NCBI GenBank assembly: GCA_028622995.1 | Contig: JAJQJQ010000025.1 | Coordinates: forward strand, 3,162,001-3,226,000 | Origin: Panagrolaimus kolymaensis | Lineage: Eukaryota > Nematoda > Chromadorea > Rhabditida > Panagrolaimidae | DNA: 64,000 nucleotides | Direction of reading: 5' to 3' | Shown: in pieces, positions 1 through 11,167 of the stretch | How the letters are laid out: each line of letters begins with the position of its first letter | How positions within the stretch are numbered: the first letter of the stretch is position 1 | Position numbers and translations under genes: made by a program | The notes under the pieces: model-generated | What the model saw: only the letters and a program-made list of their open reading frames with translations | The model's database searches: none | What the model was told of the DNA's origin: nothing

Positions 1-1081
1 TGCCGTCGTTGATAACGCTTACTCATCATTTTCTTGGATTAGCTTTAGTTTTATGGACTTTGAGATTTTCGATGTTAGTTTTATTCGACAAAAAATTATT
101 TAAAAGAAGCTCTAAATTTTCTCCTGTAATAAGCATTTATTTTGTATTTTTGTTTATTTACTGTATTCCTTCATTGATGTATTTTATTTATTTGATAGCA
201 TTTTGGAAACCCGAAGAGAATATTTATAATGCATATGTAATATATTTTTTGGGGCTATTACCGTTCATTTTGGGCTATGTTGGAACTGTAATCGAAATTT
301 TTCTTTGCATTGATCGATGTTTAACAATTATCTTTTCGGTAAAATATACATCCAAACACCAAATTTTATGTTCATACGCAACTACACTTACTGTTTTTGC
401 AATTACGGCTCACATGCTCTTAGTTGTAAACATTATAGGAGTGTTACCAAAATTAGAACCTTCAGGATCAACAAAGTGTGAGATTTTTAGTTGTTTACAT
501 AGTGGAGGCATAATTTATTATTTGCCACCAACAAAATTTTCACTTCTTGGTACTAATTTTATTGGGGGTGTTTTATTATTTTGTTTAAATAAATTTTTAC
601 TTAAAGCTAATGTTAATGTAAATAATAAACGAATAAGTAAATCGCTAGTCACTATCATTATTTCAACAACCTGTTTGGAAATTATCCCTAACTTTATAGC
701 TCTATTTTCAAATTTGGTATGTTTCTTCACTTTTTTTCTATATAGGTCTACATTAATCCGACACAATAATTGTAACACCAAGTGTGTACAGAAATGTAAA
801 ATGCATCCATTTAAAATAATTTTTTATCCTATTTTTTTTAAATTTAAATTTCTATAGCATTTAATTTTTTAGATATTTAAAAAATATTTGAATGAAATTA
901 TTGGTCCTTTTGGAGTTACTGTAGCCGCAACAAATATAGCAATTTGTGCAACCATTTACTCACGCGATGTTTAAAAGCATTTAATTATACGCCACCAACA
1001 ATCAACTTCGTCAAACTTCCAGGAAGCAGAAAAATGGGATCTTTTGGATTAAAAACTATTCAAGGAAACGTAGTAACATAA
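1..1081 (+). CDS. 7TM chemoreceptor-like protein, 5' partial, possible frameshift near 3' end
   Basis: The frame is open to the left window edge with no ATG, so the gene starts outside the window. Exon 1 runs to 716 (donor gtatgt at 717). Exon 2 starts at 873 and stops at 974. The protein has several hydrophobic helices and a DRY-like motif, IDRCLTIIF, after the third helix. It is a tandem paralog of the gene at 1547: both share the intron position, the IGPF motif at the start of exon 2 and the pattern ENIYN/NSVIYN. Nematode serpentine receptors are usually chemosensory plasma-membrane proteins; the exact family is not assignable here. After the stop at 972, another frame stays open to 1081 and encodes a basic tail (FNYTPPTINFVKLPGSRKMG), so exon 2 may carry a one-base lesion. 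Confidence 0.75.
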
Positions 1082-1546
1082 TTTAAATTACATTTTCCAC
1101 TTTTGATATTTATTGTACGATTTTTATTATTTTTTACTTTAATAAATTTAATAGGTCAAAACTATTTTGTGAAGAAAAAAAATCAAAAAATTTGTGCACT
1201 TTCTTAAAAAAAGGCTTTCATAATTTATAAAATTAATATAATTTCCATAAAGCTTTTTCTGTAAAAGAAAAAATGTATTATGTTTCTTACATTTTTTTAA
1301 AGAAAGAAAAAAGTCATAAATATTTAATAAAATAAGTCTTATAAAAGTAGTTACTTATTTCCGCATTTCCCTTTTTTACAACCTTAAATTAGAGTTAACT
1401 CAATATAAAGTTAAATTAAAGCAACTTTTTTATTAAGCCTGGATTGTAATTCTTTTTAGTTAGTCACATTTTTTTATGGAAGCAAAAATTTGAAACACTA
1501 TTTTTTAAATAAAACTTCCGACAATTTTTAAAAATAAATTTAAAAA
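1082..1546. other. Intergenic, no gene seen
   Basis: A/T-rich spacer between two tandem receptor genes. It has homopolymer runs and no supported reading frame, RNA gene or repeat. Confidence 0.6.
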
Positions 1547-2649
1547 ATGGAAATTCTAACTATCGCAATTTTAATTGAAACCATTATTCAATGTTTAGCT
1601 GGATTAATAACGACTTATTTTTCATTAAATATTTTATTTCCTAAACAATTATTTAAACAAACTCGAGCGATTTCTCCAACAATAATAATATTTCTGTATT
1701 ATCAATTTATTTGGGGAATTTTAACTGTGACTTATTGCTTTTATGAAATTTTACTTTGGCGTCCAAATTCAGTTATTTATAATCAAAAAACTTTGTATGC
1801 AATTGGATTTCCATCGTATACTTTAACTTTGTTAAATACGGTGATCGAATGCTTTTTGGGTTTGGATCGATGCATTTGCATTTTATTTCCATTAAAATAT
1901 AAAGGAAAATTAAAACAAATTTTTGGAATTGTAACAATTTCTTGCATTATTGCTTACTCAGTATTTTTAATGGTCATGAATAAATCATTCGATTTATTTT
2001 TACAAGATCTCAAAAATCCATGTCAATTTTTTGGTTGCATCGTTCTTCAAGATCGTGTACCATATATTTATATTTTAAAACTTTTTACCATTGTTGTCAA
2101 TGCTCTCACTGGGATTGGTTTATTTGGTTTAGTTAAATATTATTTGGTTGGAATCAATAATAAAATTAGTGAAAGAATTCATCAAACCGTAATTTTTGTT
2201 ATTCTTTCAACAACCTTTTTTGAAATGCTTCCTAATCTTATTGGATTTATTTATTTAAGGGTAAGTATCAAAAAAAATTTTTGTTAAAGCATTAATTCTT
2301 CTTTTTTTTTTTGCCTGTCGAATAACATTTGTCAGCTGCTTTTATGAATGCGCTTACGCGAGACTTCCTTTTCTAGCATAAAGCTTTTTACACTTGTGAA
2401 ATAAGCAGTTCAGCTGTCTATTCGCTACCATGTTATTAGTCACTTACATCACTGTAAAATAATTTTTATAACTTTTAAAATAAATTTCAGATTACAAACA
2501 ATCAATTAGCTACTTTAATTGGTCCTTTTACACTTTGCTTCATTTCAATCAATATTGCTGTTTGCTCATGGATTTATTATAGAACCCTCAAAATTTCTTT
2601 TAAAAGAGTTACAGCCTGTGGTGTGATTGTTTTTGTAGCTAAATCCTAA
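1547..2649 (+). CDS. 7TM chemoreceptor-like protein
   Basis: Two exons, 1547-2260 and 2491-2649, joined in phase 0 (donor gtaagt, acceptor tttcag), give 290 aa. About seven hydrophobic segments are visible. The DRY-equivalent is LDRCICILFPLKYK, at the inner end of helix 3 (around residue 105). Exon 2 contributes the last helix and a short basic tail. The protein is clearly paralogous to the upstream gene in length, intron position and motifs, so the pair arose by tandem duplication. By analogy with nematode serpentine receptors it is probably a ligand-sensing GPCR in the plasma membrane. No ligand or exact family can be read from the sequence. Confidence 0.8.
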
Positions 2650-3066
2650 TATTAACATCTTATGCTCTTAATAAAAATTAAAATTTAAAAAAATAAATTC
2701 AGAGACAAGAAGATAATTTTTGATTTTATAAAAAAACTTATGACAATAAAGAAATTTCAACCGACTAAATAATAAAATTAAATCTTAATGCCGCAATTTA
2801 TTTCCTAATTGTAAAAGTTAAACTTTTGTATAAAATGAAACTATGTTTTTGACATAACTTTTTATGTCTGTTAAATCAATACATATAAGATTTTTTTTAC
2901 ATATAATCTGCTTAAATTTTTATCATGCTAAATAAAATGCGTCGATTTTTCATTTTTGAGAGCACACCTTTTAGTGTAAACTTAAGCAAAAAGTGTATAG
3001 ATTTAAAAAAAGCTATCGTGCTTTTAAATTTTATAGGCGTATTTGCTCTCATAGCATAATCGTCTC
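2650..3066. other. Intergenic, no gene seen
   Basis: A/T-rich spacer after the second receptor gene. It ends with the 8-bp target site (3059-3066) of the MITE that follows. Confidence 0.5.
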
Positions 3067-3307
3067 CACACATGGGCAATGGGTACCTTTGGGTACCTTT
3101 TTAGGTAGCCTATAGGCAGCAGGCAGCATCACTTTTTTGAAATTCTAAAAAATATACTAAGGGAGGAGTACGTTCTTTTTCAAGAAAAAAATTATAGGCA
3201 GCAGCGATCTCCCAAGAGTTTGGAAAATTAATCAAAGGGGAGAGTACGTGCTTTTTTTATAGGCAGCAAAGTTTTGAAAATCTAAGGTACCTATACGCCC
3301 ATGTGTG
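3067..3307. mobile_element. Small hAT-type MITE with 8-bp target duplication
   Basis: The 241-bp segment begins CACACATGGGC and ends GCCCATGTGTG, a perfect 11-bp terminal inverted repeat. The match extends imperfectly to about 24 bp (GGTACCTT/AAGGTACC). It is flanked on both sides by ATCGTCTC (3059-3066 and 3308-3315), an 8-bp target-site duplication. An 8-bp duplication with short inverted ends is typical of the hAT superfamily. No transposase frame is present, so it is non-autonomous. The interior repeats the motif ATAGGCAGCA three times, as subterminal repeats do in hAT elements. Confidence 0.85.
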
Positions 3308-3480
3308 ATCGTCTCCATCATCAACAAATAATCGCGGCTGATAAAAAATTCAAATAAATGTCAATATTATAAATATATAAAAGATTAAAGCTTTCTATTT
3401 CCTTTTTTGATGGAAATAAATTATTTTTCAAGCAATGTTATTTGTCTAAAAAAAACTTGTGAATTGTAGCTGTTGTTATA

Positions 3481-4646
3481 ATGTCTTCTTTCAATGAAGA
3501 AATGGTGAAAGAGAAACTCAGGTTCGCTTTACTTGCCTTTAATGAAATACGGTTTTGTTCTTTTGGAATTTTTAAAGAAACTGAGAGCGTTACCTTAGAA
3601 GATCTCAACATTGCCATTAGAAAATTTTCAAACCTATCTGATTATCCCGCAAACATTGATCCATTATCCCGTTTTGAAATGAAAGAAACAAAATACCTTT
3701 ATTTGCAACGGTTAAACTTTCCATACGTCTCGAAAGAGAAAATTGAGCAACTAGCAAAGGACGTAACCGACAAGTCAAATTTAAGCTTATTGAGAATTTT
3801 TGGTTTTATCGTTAGCGACGATCCTCCAGCTATTGCCATAGTTAATGAATGTGAAAAAGCTGTTTCTGTAATTGGATTCGAAAAGGTTTCACAGAAATCT
3901 AGTATCGTTCATTCCGCATGTATGGATGTTATGAGGAAGATAAAAGTGAAAGAATCAGATATGCAGGACAATGAAAGCTTTTATTACAAAGAATGGCTTT
4001 ATAATGTTGATGATTCAGTCGAAATGATACTTCTCGGCAGGTTTGTGCCCGATGATGCTGAAGCTTTGCGTCTCCTTTGTTTAAATATACTATCAGGATT
4101 ATCACTTCTACCTTTGACAACCTGTGATAAATCGTTCGAAAAACTAAGAATTGCTAGTATGTTAATCAATTGGTCTTTGGAAAATGGTAAGATATAATAA
4201 TTTTTGCATTAAATTGTGATAGAAAAATTTTAGGTAAAAAAGTGACATTTAACCCATTAAAGCGATTTCTCTTTAGTTCTAAACCTCCTTCAACTTTAAA
4301 GCCATTATATATTGATGATATAACTTATGATAAATATTTTGCTATTAGAAAAGATTGTGAAGATATATACCAAATAGGTACTACGATTAAAAAAGCCATG
4401 ATCGGTGATAGATGGACATGGGATTTTAATAGATGGCATAGAAGATTTCCAGAAACGCCGTTTTTTAATCAAACAATTGAAGGTATAGTTAAATATACGG
4501 CAAAGATTAGAACTGGAATTAGTATACCTCCTGAATTCGTTGTTAGTGAAATGTACGAAATTCGGCTAAAAGATGTTAGCGAAACAATTGAGCACCTTTG
4601 GTTTAACGAATTAAACAAAAAATATAAATATGAAACACATTTGTAA
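3481..4646 (+). CDS. Uncharacterised protein, paralog of the 4875-6956 gene
   Basis: Two exons, 3481-4186 and 4234-4646, joined in phase 1 (donor gtaaga, acceptor ttttag), give about 372 aa. I do not recognise a domain. It is soluble and mixed in charge, without a signal peptide or membrane segment. Blocks conserved with the next gene include IDPLSRF, a short SAC motif (HSACMDVM, against HAACTEIL) and LRIASMLINWSLENGK. The conserved blocks and the shared splice site in the ENG|K codon show that the two are tandem duplicates. The second exon is basic and aromatic-rich (GDRWTWDFNRWHRRFP). No function is proposed. Confidence 0.7.
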
Positions 4647-4874
4647 GATTTTACTTTGTTAATTTTTAAATATTTAATAAGGTGGAGCCTTGTAATAGAC
4701 AGAAATGGTTTTTTTTCATTCCTTGAATACGTAAAAATAAATCCATATATGTTTTCGAAAACGAGTCTTTATCTAATATCTTCTATAGCAAAAAAAGCTT
4801 TGCTAATTTAAGCCTATTTTCTTATATTATTTTGAATAAAAAACTCATATATCAAATAAACAAAAGATTTTCAG

Positions 4875-6956
4875 AATTAATGAAGATTTGGACTTCCAAA
4901 GATGTCATGCACAAGGATTTTCTTGCTTTTTTGATAATAAAAAAAGTCTTGAGGCTGATATTAGAAAACTTACAAAAGATAACAGGTAAGATATTTTATT
5001 TAAAGCTTTAAAAAACTTAAAATTTTGGATACAACACTGAAAAAAAAACGATAAAAAAATAACCGTAAAACGGCCATTTTTTTGCACTATTAGAGAGCTA
5101 CTTTTCCGCTGGGTCGAATACTGAACGTCTATTTATTTTTGGTCGTTTTACGGATATAAAATAGTCGTTTTACGTCTAAAAAAAGGTCGTTAAAAAACTG
5201 TTTATTCGAGGCATGGTACAAATTTTTTTGGTTTTCGACAAAGATTTAAAAATAAAGTTTGATTAAAGATAATATGATAAAATCAGATAAACTGACTTTT
5301 GTTCAAAAATTATACGCTATGGTAAACCAAAGCTTTTTTTTATGTGGAGTGCATAGGCAAACCTTTCCTTTATGTTAATGTAGGTCAGAGCTATTGCTAC
5401 TGGACCTATATTAACAATTTCTAGTTCAATAGTCTTCAGATGGAGTTACGCACGGCTATGCCGCCACCTTCAGAAAATGAATCAGAAATTAACCGAAAAT
5501 TCAACCAAAGGTTGTGCCTTAATGTGATAATGTATATAAACAGGGGCTACGTTTGGGTTTCTGAAAAAAATGTGAGCCAGAGAATAAAAGAAATTATTTA
5601 GTCGTTAAACGATCACAACAATAGTCGTAAAACGAAAGTTTTTACGATATGATGTTATAGAACGTTCATATTTTATGTAAACGTTTTAAAACGATAAAAT
5701 AATAACCGTAAAATATACTAAAATAAAAAGACGTTCAAAAACCATCCATATTTTTGACTTATCGTTTTGAAAACGTCTAAAAAAACGCCGTAAAATAGCA
5801 AAATTATGGCCGTTTATTAGCCAAAAAAAAAGTGCCGTTTTACGGCAACAGGTTTTTTTTTTCAGTGAAATGCAATTGGTTTACAGAATAAAATACTTTT
5901 TTATACAAAAATATCTGGTTTTTTAGTCTCAATGCCGATCCGTTAAATCGGTTTGATATTGAAAAATCGGAGTTCGAATATGTTTATTTATTAAGACTCT
6001 CAAAGCATATTAGTGAAGAAACTGTTAACAAAATGGCAAAATTAGTAAGACCTGGATATGACATTAATCAAAAAAAATCATCGAATTGGAGAATTTTTTA
6101 TGTTGGAAAAACAAAAACTGAAGATGATCCTTCGCCTCGCCTCATTCAACATTGTGAAGAAGCAATGGAAGCACTTGGATATCCAAATGTTTCACCCAAA
6201 GTTGCTTTTATTCATGCTGCATGTACTGAAATTCTGAAAAAGGTAAGAAAAATGAGTTCATTAGAACCGACGTCTAATATTTTTTCTAATTCTCTATAAT
6301 CCAAGTAAATAATAAGTTTTGAAATTTTTTTAATTTTAACCGATAATAAACTTATTATATAAATGTTAATGAATTTTAAAAATTATTATAACGAATTTAT
6401 TATAAAAGGGAGAAATTCTTTAAATAAAAAATAATACATATCTTTAGAAATATGGTAATGGTAAAAGAAATGTAATTGATTTATCAGAAAACTTTGATCC
6501 ATTTATTGAAATGATTTCCCTGGGGAAATTTAAAAAGGAAGATGCTGCAAATATTGAATTTTTATGTATGATTGCTCTTAATATTTTTGCATTAACTAAT
6601 GTCAAAGTTGATGGAAATTTTTTTGATCAAACTCATCTCGACTGTGAAAGCCAGCTTAGAATTGCTAGTAGACTTATTAAATATGGTATTGAGAATGGTA
6701 AATAATTATTTGGTGGTCTACAAAAAAAAGCAGTCACCCACTCATTCAATAATTTTCAAAACTTTTTTTATTTTGATTGGGCGGAGACGCTTTTTATTGA
6801 CCCACAATTATTTTAAATCTATATCTTCTTTTTTTAGGTGATCGTTGGGAGATTAACCCATTTACCCGAGTTTTTCCTGGGAAAAGTCCTGAATATGTTA
6901 AATTTAATGAATTCAGATGGGAAAATATCACCTTAAAATGTTATAATTATAGTTAG
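4875..6956 (+). CDS. Uncharacterised protein, paralog of the 3481 gene (5' end not resolved)
   Basis: Four exons are supported by homology to the upstream gene and by splice sites: 4875-4985, 5927-6242, 6448-6697 and 6838-6956. Conserved blocks are NADPLNRF, HAACTEIL and LRIASRLIKYGIENGK. The last exon (GDRWEINPFTRVFPGK) aligns with the GDRW...RRFP region of the paralog, but the protein stops soon after, so its C-terminus is shorter. The first exon starts at an acceptor, so at least one upstream exon is missing from this model. The intron at 4986-5926 is 941 bp because it carries an inverted-repeat element. The product is not recognised. It could be a decaying copy, although all four exons remain open and in phase. 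Confidence 0.55.
5035..5867. mobile_element. Inverted-repeat element inside an intron
   Basis: The segment begins CACTGAAAAAAAAAC and ends with the reverse complement, GTTTTTTTTTTCAGTG (one extra T). The ends are followed inward by inverted ACCGTAAAACGGC and GCCGTTTTACGG. The interior carries many copies of CGTTTTACG/CGTAAAACG in both orientations, clustered near the ends, with no transposase frame. This looks like a non-autonomous DNA transposon with subterminal repeats. No clean target duplication is visible (ATACAA on the left against ATGCAA on the right), so the superfamily is not assigned. It accounts for nearly all of the unusually long host intron. Confidence 0.75.
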
Positions 6957-7508
6957 TTTAAAAACATTAATAAATCGATAAGACTATTTTTTTAGAACAA
7001 GATGGATCCGAGATTGATTTAACTCCAGTAAGAAAATTTAACTTAAAATGCTTTATCTCGTTCTTTTAATCAAATTATGATTAACATGAGTTTCATACAC
7101 CTATTATCATTCGTAAAAGCTCTTAAACAATGATTTTCATACCGCTATACCTCTTTGAGTTCCCATCCATTTTTTGATAAAAGTTTAAAAAAAAGTGAAT
7201 TTTTTTCTCAAAAAAATACGACAACGGCTGTCCAAAAAAGCACTTACAATTCTCATTCCACAAATCATTTTTTATGCTTTTTAGGTTTAGATTTTTTTCT
7301 AAATTACCTATCAAAAATCAGTGAATAATTTTTTTTGAGAGCATTAGTTTTCGTTACGTGTTTAAAAAGCATTTGTAATAGCCGTTGCCACTCTTTTTGC
7401 ATATATCTTAATTTTTTGAAATATTATTTCTTATAAATCGACAAAGCAAACAAAAATAATTCTTAATATTTAAAGCGAACGCGGTCGTATAAATTAGAAC
7501 TTTCTTGT
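6957..7508. other. Intergenic, no gene seen
   Basis: A/T-rich spacer after the paralog pair. A short open stretch at about 6996-7030 could be a further small exon, but nothing supports it. Confidence 0.4.
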
Positions 7509-7709
7509 TTGACAAATTCAGTACTCACGTTCGAAGTATATCAAAGATTTACGGAGAAAATTTGTTCATATACTGAACCCAAATGGATACCAATAAAAAG
7601 CGATTTAACTTCATATTTGGATGATATTTTATGCTCGAGAGAAAATGTTATAAAAGAATTTTTAAATTCATTCGCCGAACATGAATTAATCAAACAAAAA
7701 AGGTTGTAA
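7509..7709 (+). CDS. Possible single exon of unknown protein
   Basis: A 66-codon open frame with balanced, protein-like composition (residues PKWIPIKSDLTSYLDDIL) and a stop at 7707-7709. It starts at TTG rather than ATG, so it would have to be an internal or terminal exon. No partner exon is evident upstream or downstream. It could be a remnant of the gene family at 3481-6956, but I see no clear alignment. Low confidence. Confidence 0.2.
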   Translation: MTNSVLTFEVYQRFTEKICSYTEPKWIPIKSDLTSYLDDILCSRENVIKEFLNSFAEHELIKQKRL

Positions 7710-8192
7710 GCTGTCGACCTGGTTCTATTTTTAACGCTTTCATAAGCTTTTAATTTGTTCTAACTTTTTTAAATTCGTTTAAATGTTTAAAGCAATAAAT
7801 AGATTTTTTTAATGCTGTTGCAAGGATTACTTTGCATTTTTTTAAAAGGAAAAATAAAATTTGCCACACGTTCGTTTGAGAATGTCTCTTTCTTTTTCAC
7901 TTTAACCAAAACAACCTACGTAAAAGAAAAATTGCTCGTTGTTATCTATATTATTTTTGATCCTGTAAGCGTATTCTTGTCCCATTTTTTTCTCTTTATA
8001 AAAAGGTGTCAAGTACTTCTCTTTCTGTATATTTTGGCTTTTAATTCACTGAATCAAAGAGAAATAATTTTTTACTATATTTTTGCAAGCTTTTTTATTA
8101 AATAAATAAAATATTTTTAGTTTCTTCAATTATTTATAGTTCTTTTGCGCTAACAAATTTCGGAATTAAATATTAGTTAATATTAATCAACC
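7710..8192. other. Intergenic spacer with possible dispersed-repeat similarity
   Basis: No supported gene. The stretch around 7850-7990 shares scattered wording with 11685-11820 (a TTTGCCA start, CCAAAACAA, then GTCCCAT), suggesting two old copies of a dispersed repeat. Confidence 0.3.
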
Positions 8193-11167
8193 ATGCCACT
8201 TAATCAACTTTGTAATGATAAAAGCAGTGATGACGAATCTCATCAATCTCGAGCCATTCGCTCTTATAATTTAAGGTCAAAATCAAGCCCGTTAAATATA
8301 GAAAAAGTAAATTCCATTGACGATGATCGGCATTCATTTGACGAAGAAATGAATGAAATTGGAAGCGAATCAGATGACAACTTTAATAATTCAAATGATA
8401 TTGTTTCTGAACAACACCATTTTGGACGAACTTTAAATGCAGCATTGCAAGATCACGAAGAAGTAGACGAGGATGAAAAGGTCAATATGAATAATGAAGA
8501 TGGATTTTGTAAAGATACCACAGCATTAGCCAATCAAAAAACTATTTGTATAGCTCCTACAGTAAGAATACTTACAATTTATATCTATATAGCTTTAATT
8601 AATTGCACTTTATTTCAGCGTATTGCACATGAAAAATGGCCCAAAGATTTCGAAGATATTTTTAATGAAAGAATTGTTTCAACTTTAAATGCTTTTCGAG
8701 ATTCTGAATATACCTCGAATACAGCTTCAAAGCGTCCAGTAAATCTTGTTATTACTGATTCTTTGATGTCTTCGATCAAATTTCAAGAAATTTATAAAAA
8801 CACATTAAAATTATTCGTTGGTTTTCCCAATTATCCTTAGTAAGTTTGTTTGGTTTTGCTACATCCCTATAGAATTCATGAGTTTTTTTTTCCTTTTAAA
8901 AGTAGTTACATTTTTTAGTCATGTTATTGATCAGATGAATTATCAAATTGAAGATGGGGAAAATGATTACGTCATTAATAACATTCTTATTTCTATTGGT
9001 TTTGATGCTTTGGTTTATTATCCAGATTTTAAAGAAGCAAAAGGCGTATGTAAACTTTTTTTACTTTTTTTGGTTTACTTTTATTAAATTTTCCAGAATA
9101 CCTTTGAATTCTTAAATGATTTTGTCGATTTCATCACAAAAGCTTTTGATAAAGATAGCCCAAAACGCTACAATCAGGTTAAAAAAAGATTTGATGAAAA
9201 AGAAGAACCAACTCCAACACCAATTCAACCACCAAGAATAATCATTTCAACTATTCCTGAAATTGCCAACCATCCCACAGCGTTTAATTACAATATGGAA
9301 ATTGTAGAGATGAATGAGGTAATAAAGAAATTTGTTGCAAAAACAAAAGCCAGTGCTTTCAAAGAACACAATATTGTCCTTGAACTTTATGATTGGGCAA
9401 AATTTTCTGAAACTTATGATCAATGTAATTTCAAACATTTGAAAAAACGTAATAAAATTTTAATGGTTGATTTGGCTGTACAATTTTCTTGGTTAATGGT
9501 TCCAAGTAAAGCTGAAAACCCAGCTGCCCTTCAACAAGACTATGCAGATGCTCAAGCTCGAGGAGATATCATGGAAAATAATAACTTCCATCAAAAGTAA
9601 TATTATAATTATATTTTTTATTTCGATTTATTAATTTAAATTGTTTAAGAAATGCCAATAATCGCAAGAAAAAAGTCAGATTTTCTGAACCTTTGACATT
9701 TACTTCATCCTTTGTCAGCAATGAAAATGTCTCTTCTGATTACGAAATGGAAGTTCCACAAGTTGATGATCCCCATAATGATGATCAAGGTTCTGATATC
9801 GATCAAGAAAACAATTCCATTGCAAAAAGGGTACCAATTTTTATTTTTAAAAAAGAATATTATTATTTTTTTGTTTTTAGCGTCGTAAACGAAAAAACAC
9901 TTCAAACAGTTCTCCTTCATTTGAAAAAAAGTCTAAACGACATTCACTCCGTAGAGAAGAAAATACATCTTCTTCAGATGTTATTGAAAGTGATGATGAA
10001 GTATCTAAAGAAATCAATTCATCATTTTCTCTTCTTGATCCATCAAAATATGAACTTCGCCATTACGACAATTGCAAAATTCGTATATTTGTTTTTGCAT
10101 TAAAAGACAAAAATACTTGTTATGAATTCTCAAGAGGAACTGGTAAGAGATACCGCTGTCTTGGCTGTTGTAAAAAAAATATACATCATACTGTTCTTTT
10201 ATGTCAAAATGAATCGACTGATGAATATTCTGTTTTCATGGAAGAGGGTCGTCAACATTTGTGTACTCCTCGAGCATACAATCCTGAAAGATTTATTAAA
10301 AAATTTATTCAGTCATCAAATTTTAAGTTTTTCAATGAAAAAAATAAACTCAATGCTGTAATTTTTGATGATGAAAAGAAATTTTGCTACAAATTTTCTT
10401 ACAACCCAAATCAAATATATTTCTTTTGTTGTCAATGTAGACTTAAAAAAAAGGATGTCACTCTTAAACTTCACAAAAATGACGAAGGACAAGAATATTT
10501 TACTTCGGGAATAAACGATCACATTTGTGAACAATTGAATTACGATCAAGTTATTTCTAATATGGACCTTCTTTCATCAAGTGGCATCGATTTTAATAAA
10601 GAGGAAAATATTGGGGAAGAAAGACCAAAACCTGATCCACGACTTTTTGATATTAAAAATAATGATAAAGGGAATCCTCAATTGATTGTTTATACTTCGG
10701 ATGATAAGCTTCTATGGTATAATTATAGTTATAACAAGAGCAAAAATCTGTTTGTTTGCTGTAGATGCATTCATCTTGTAAAATCTGTAAGTGCAAAATA
10801 CGAAAAAGGAAATTCTTCAAATGATGATGGATTTGTTATTCTTGGACCAAATGAACATGTTTGTGAACCTTTCAGTAATCCTGTAGACCTCATTTCACGA
10901 AAAATCAATAAAGAACAATATAAATTTGAAAAGTCTGCTAATGGTAAATCTCAACTGATTATTTACACTTCAAAAGAAAAGCGTCAATATTATAAGTATA
11001 CTTTAGTACGTACCAAAAATACATACCGATGTGTGCAATGCACATCTCTAAAAAAATATATTACTGCAAAGTATTTTGAAAAAAATTATATAAATGACGA
11101 TGATTTTGTTATTCTTGGACCAAATGAACACTTTTGTGAGCCATATACTGTTATAACAACTGATTAA
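8193..11167 (+). CDS. Large acidic protein with four C-terminal CxxC...HxC zinc modules (FLYWCH/WRKY-GCM-like)
   Basis: Six exons (8193-8561, 8619-8839, 8919-9045, 9097-9596, 9650-9830, 9881-11167) join with consistent phases to give 894 aa. The N-terminal 120 residues are acidic and disordered-looking. A globular middle follows (IAHEKWPKDFEDIF onward), then a charged linker with basic patches (NNRKKK, RRKRKN) that may act as nuclear localisation signals. The last exon holds four tandem modules of about 80-100 residues. Each has a C-x2-C pair (CLGC, CCQC, CCRC, CVQC) and a distal H-x-C (HLC, HIC, HVC, HFC); the last two share the run ILGPNEH. This C2HC layout resembles FLYWCH or WRKY/GCM zinc fingers, which bind DNA and often derive from transposases. 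A nuclear DNA-binding role is inference. A related module occurs in the gene at 35394-37248. Confidence 0.75.

Noticed and set aside
7812..8105. 97-codon plus-strand frame rich in Phe and Leu
   Set aside because: Typical of T-rich DNA and it overlaps a weak dispersed-repeat similarity; no signal of coding constraint.
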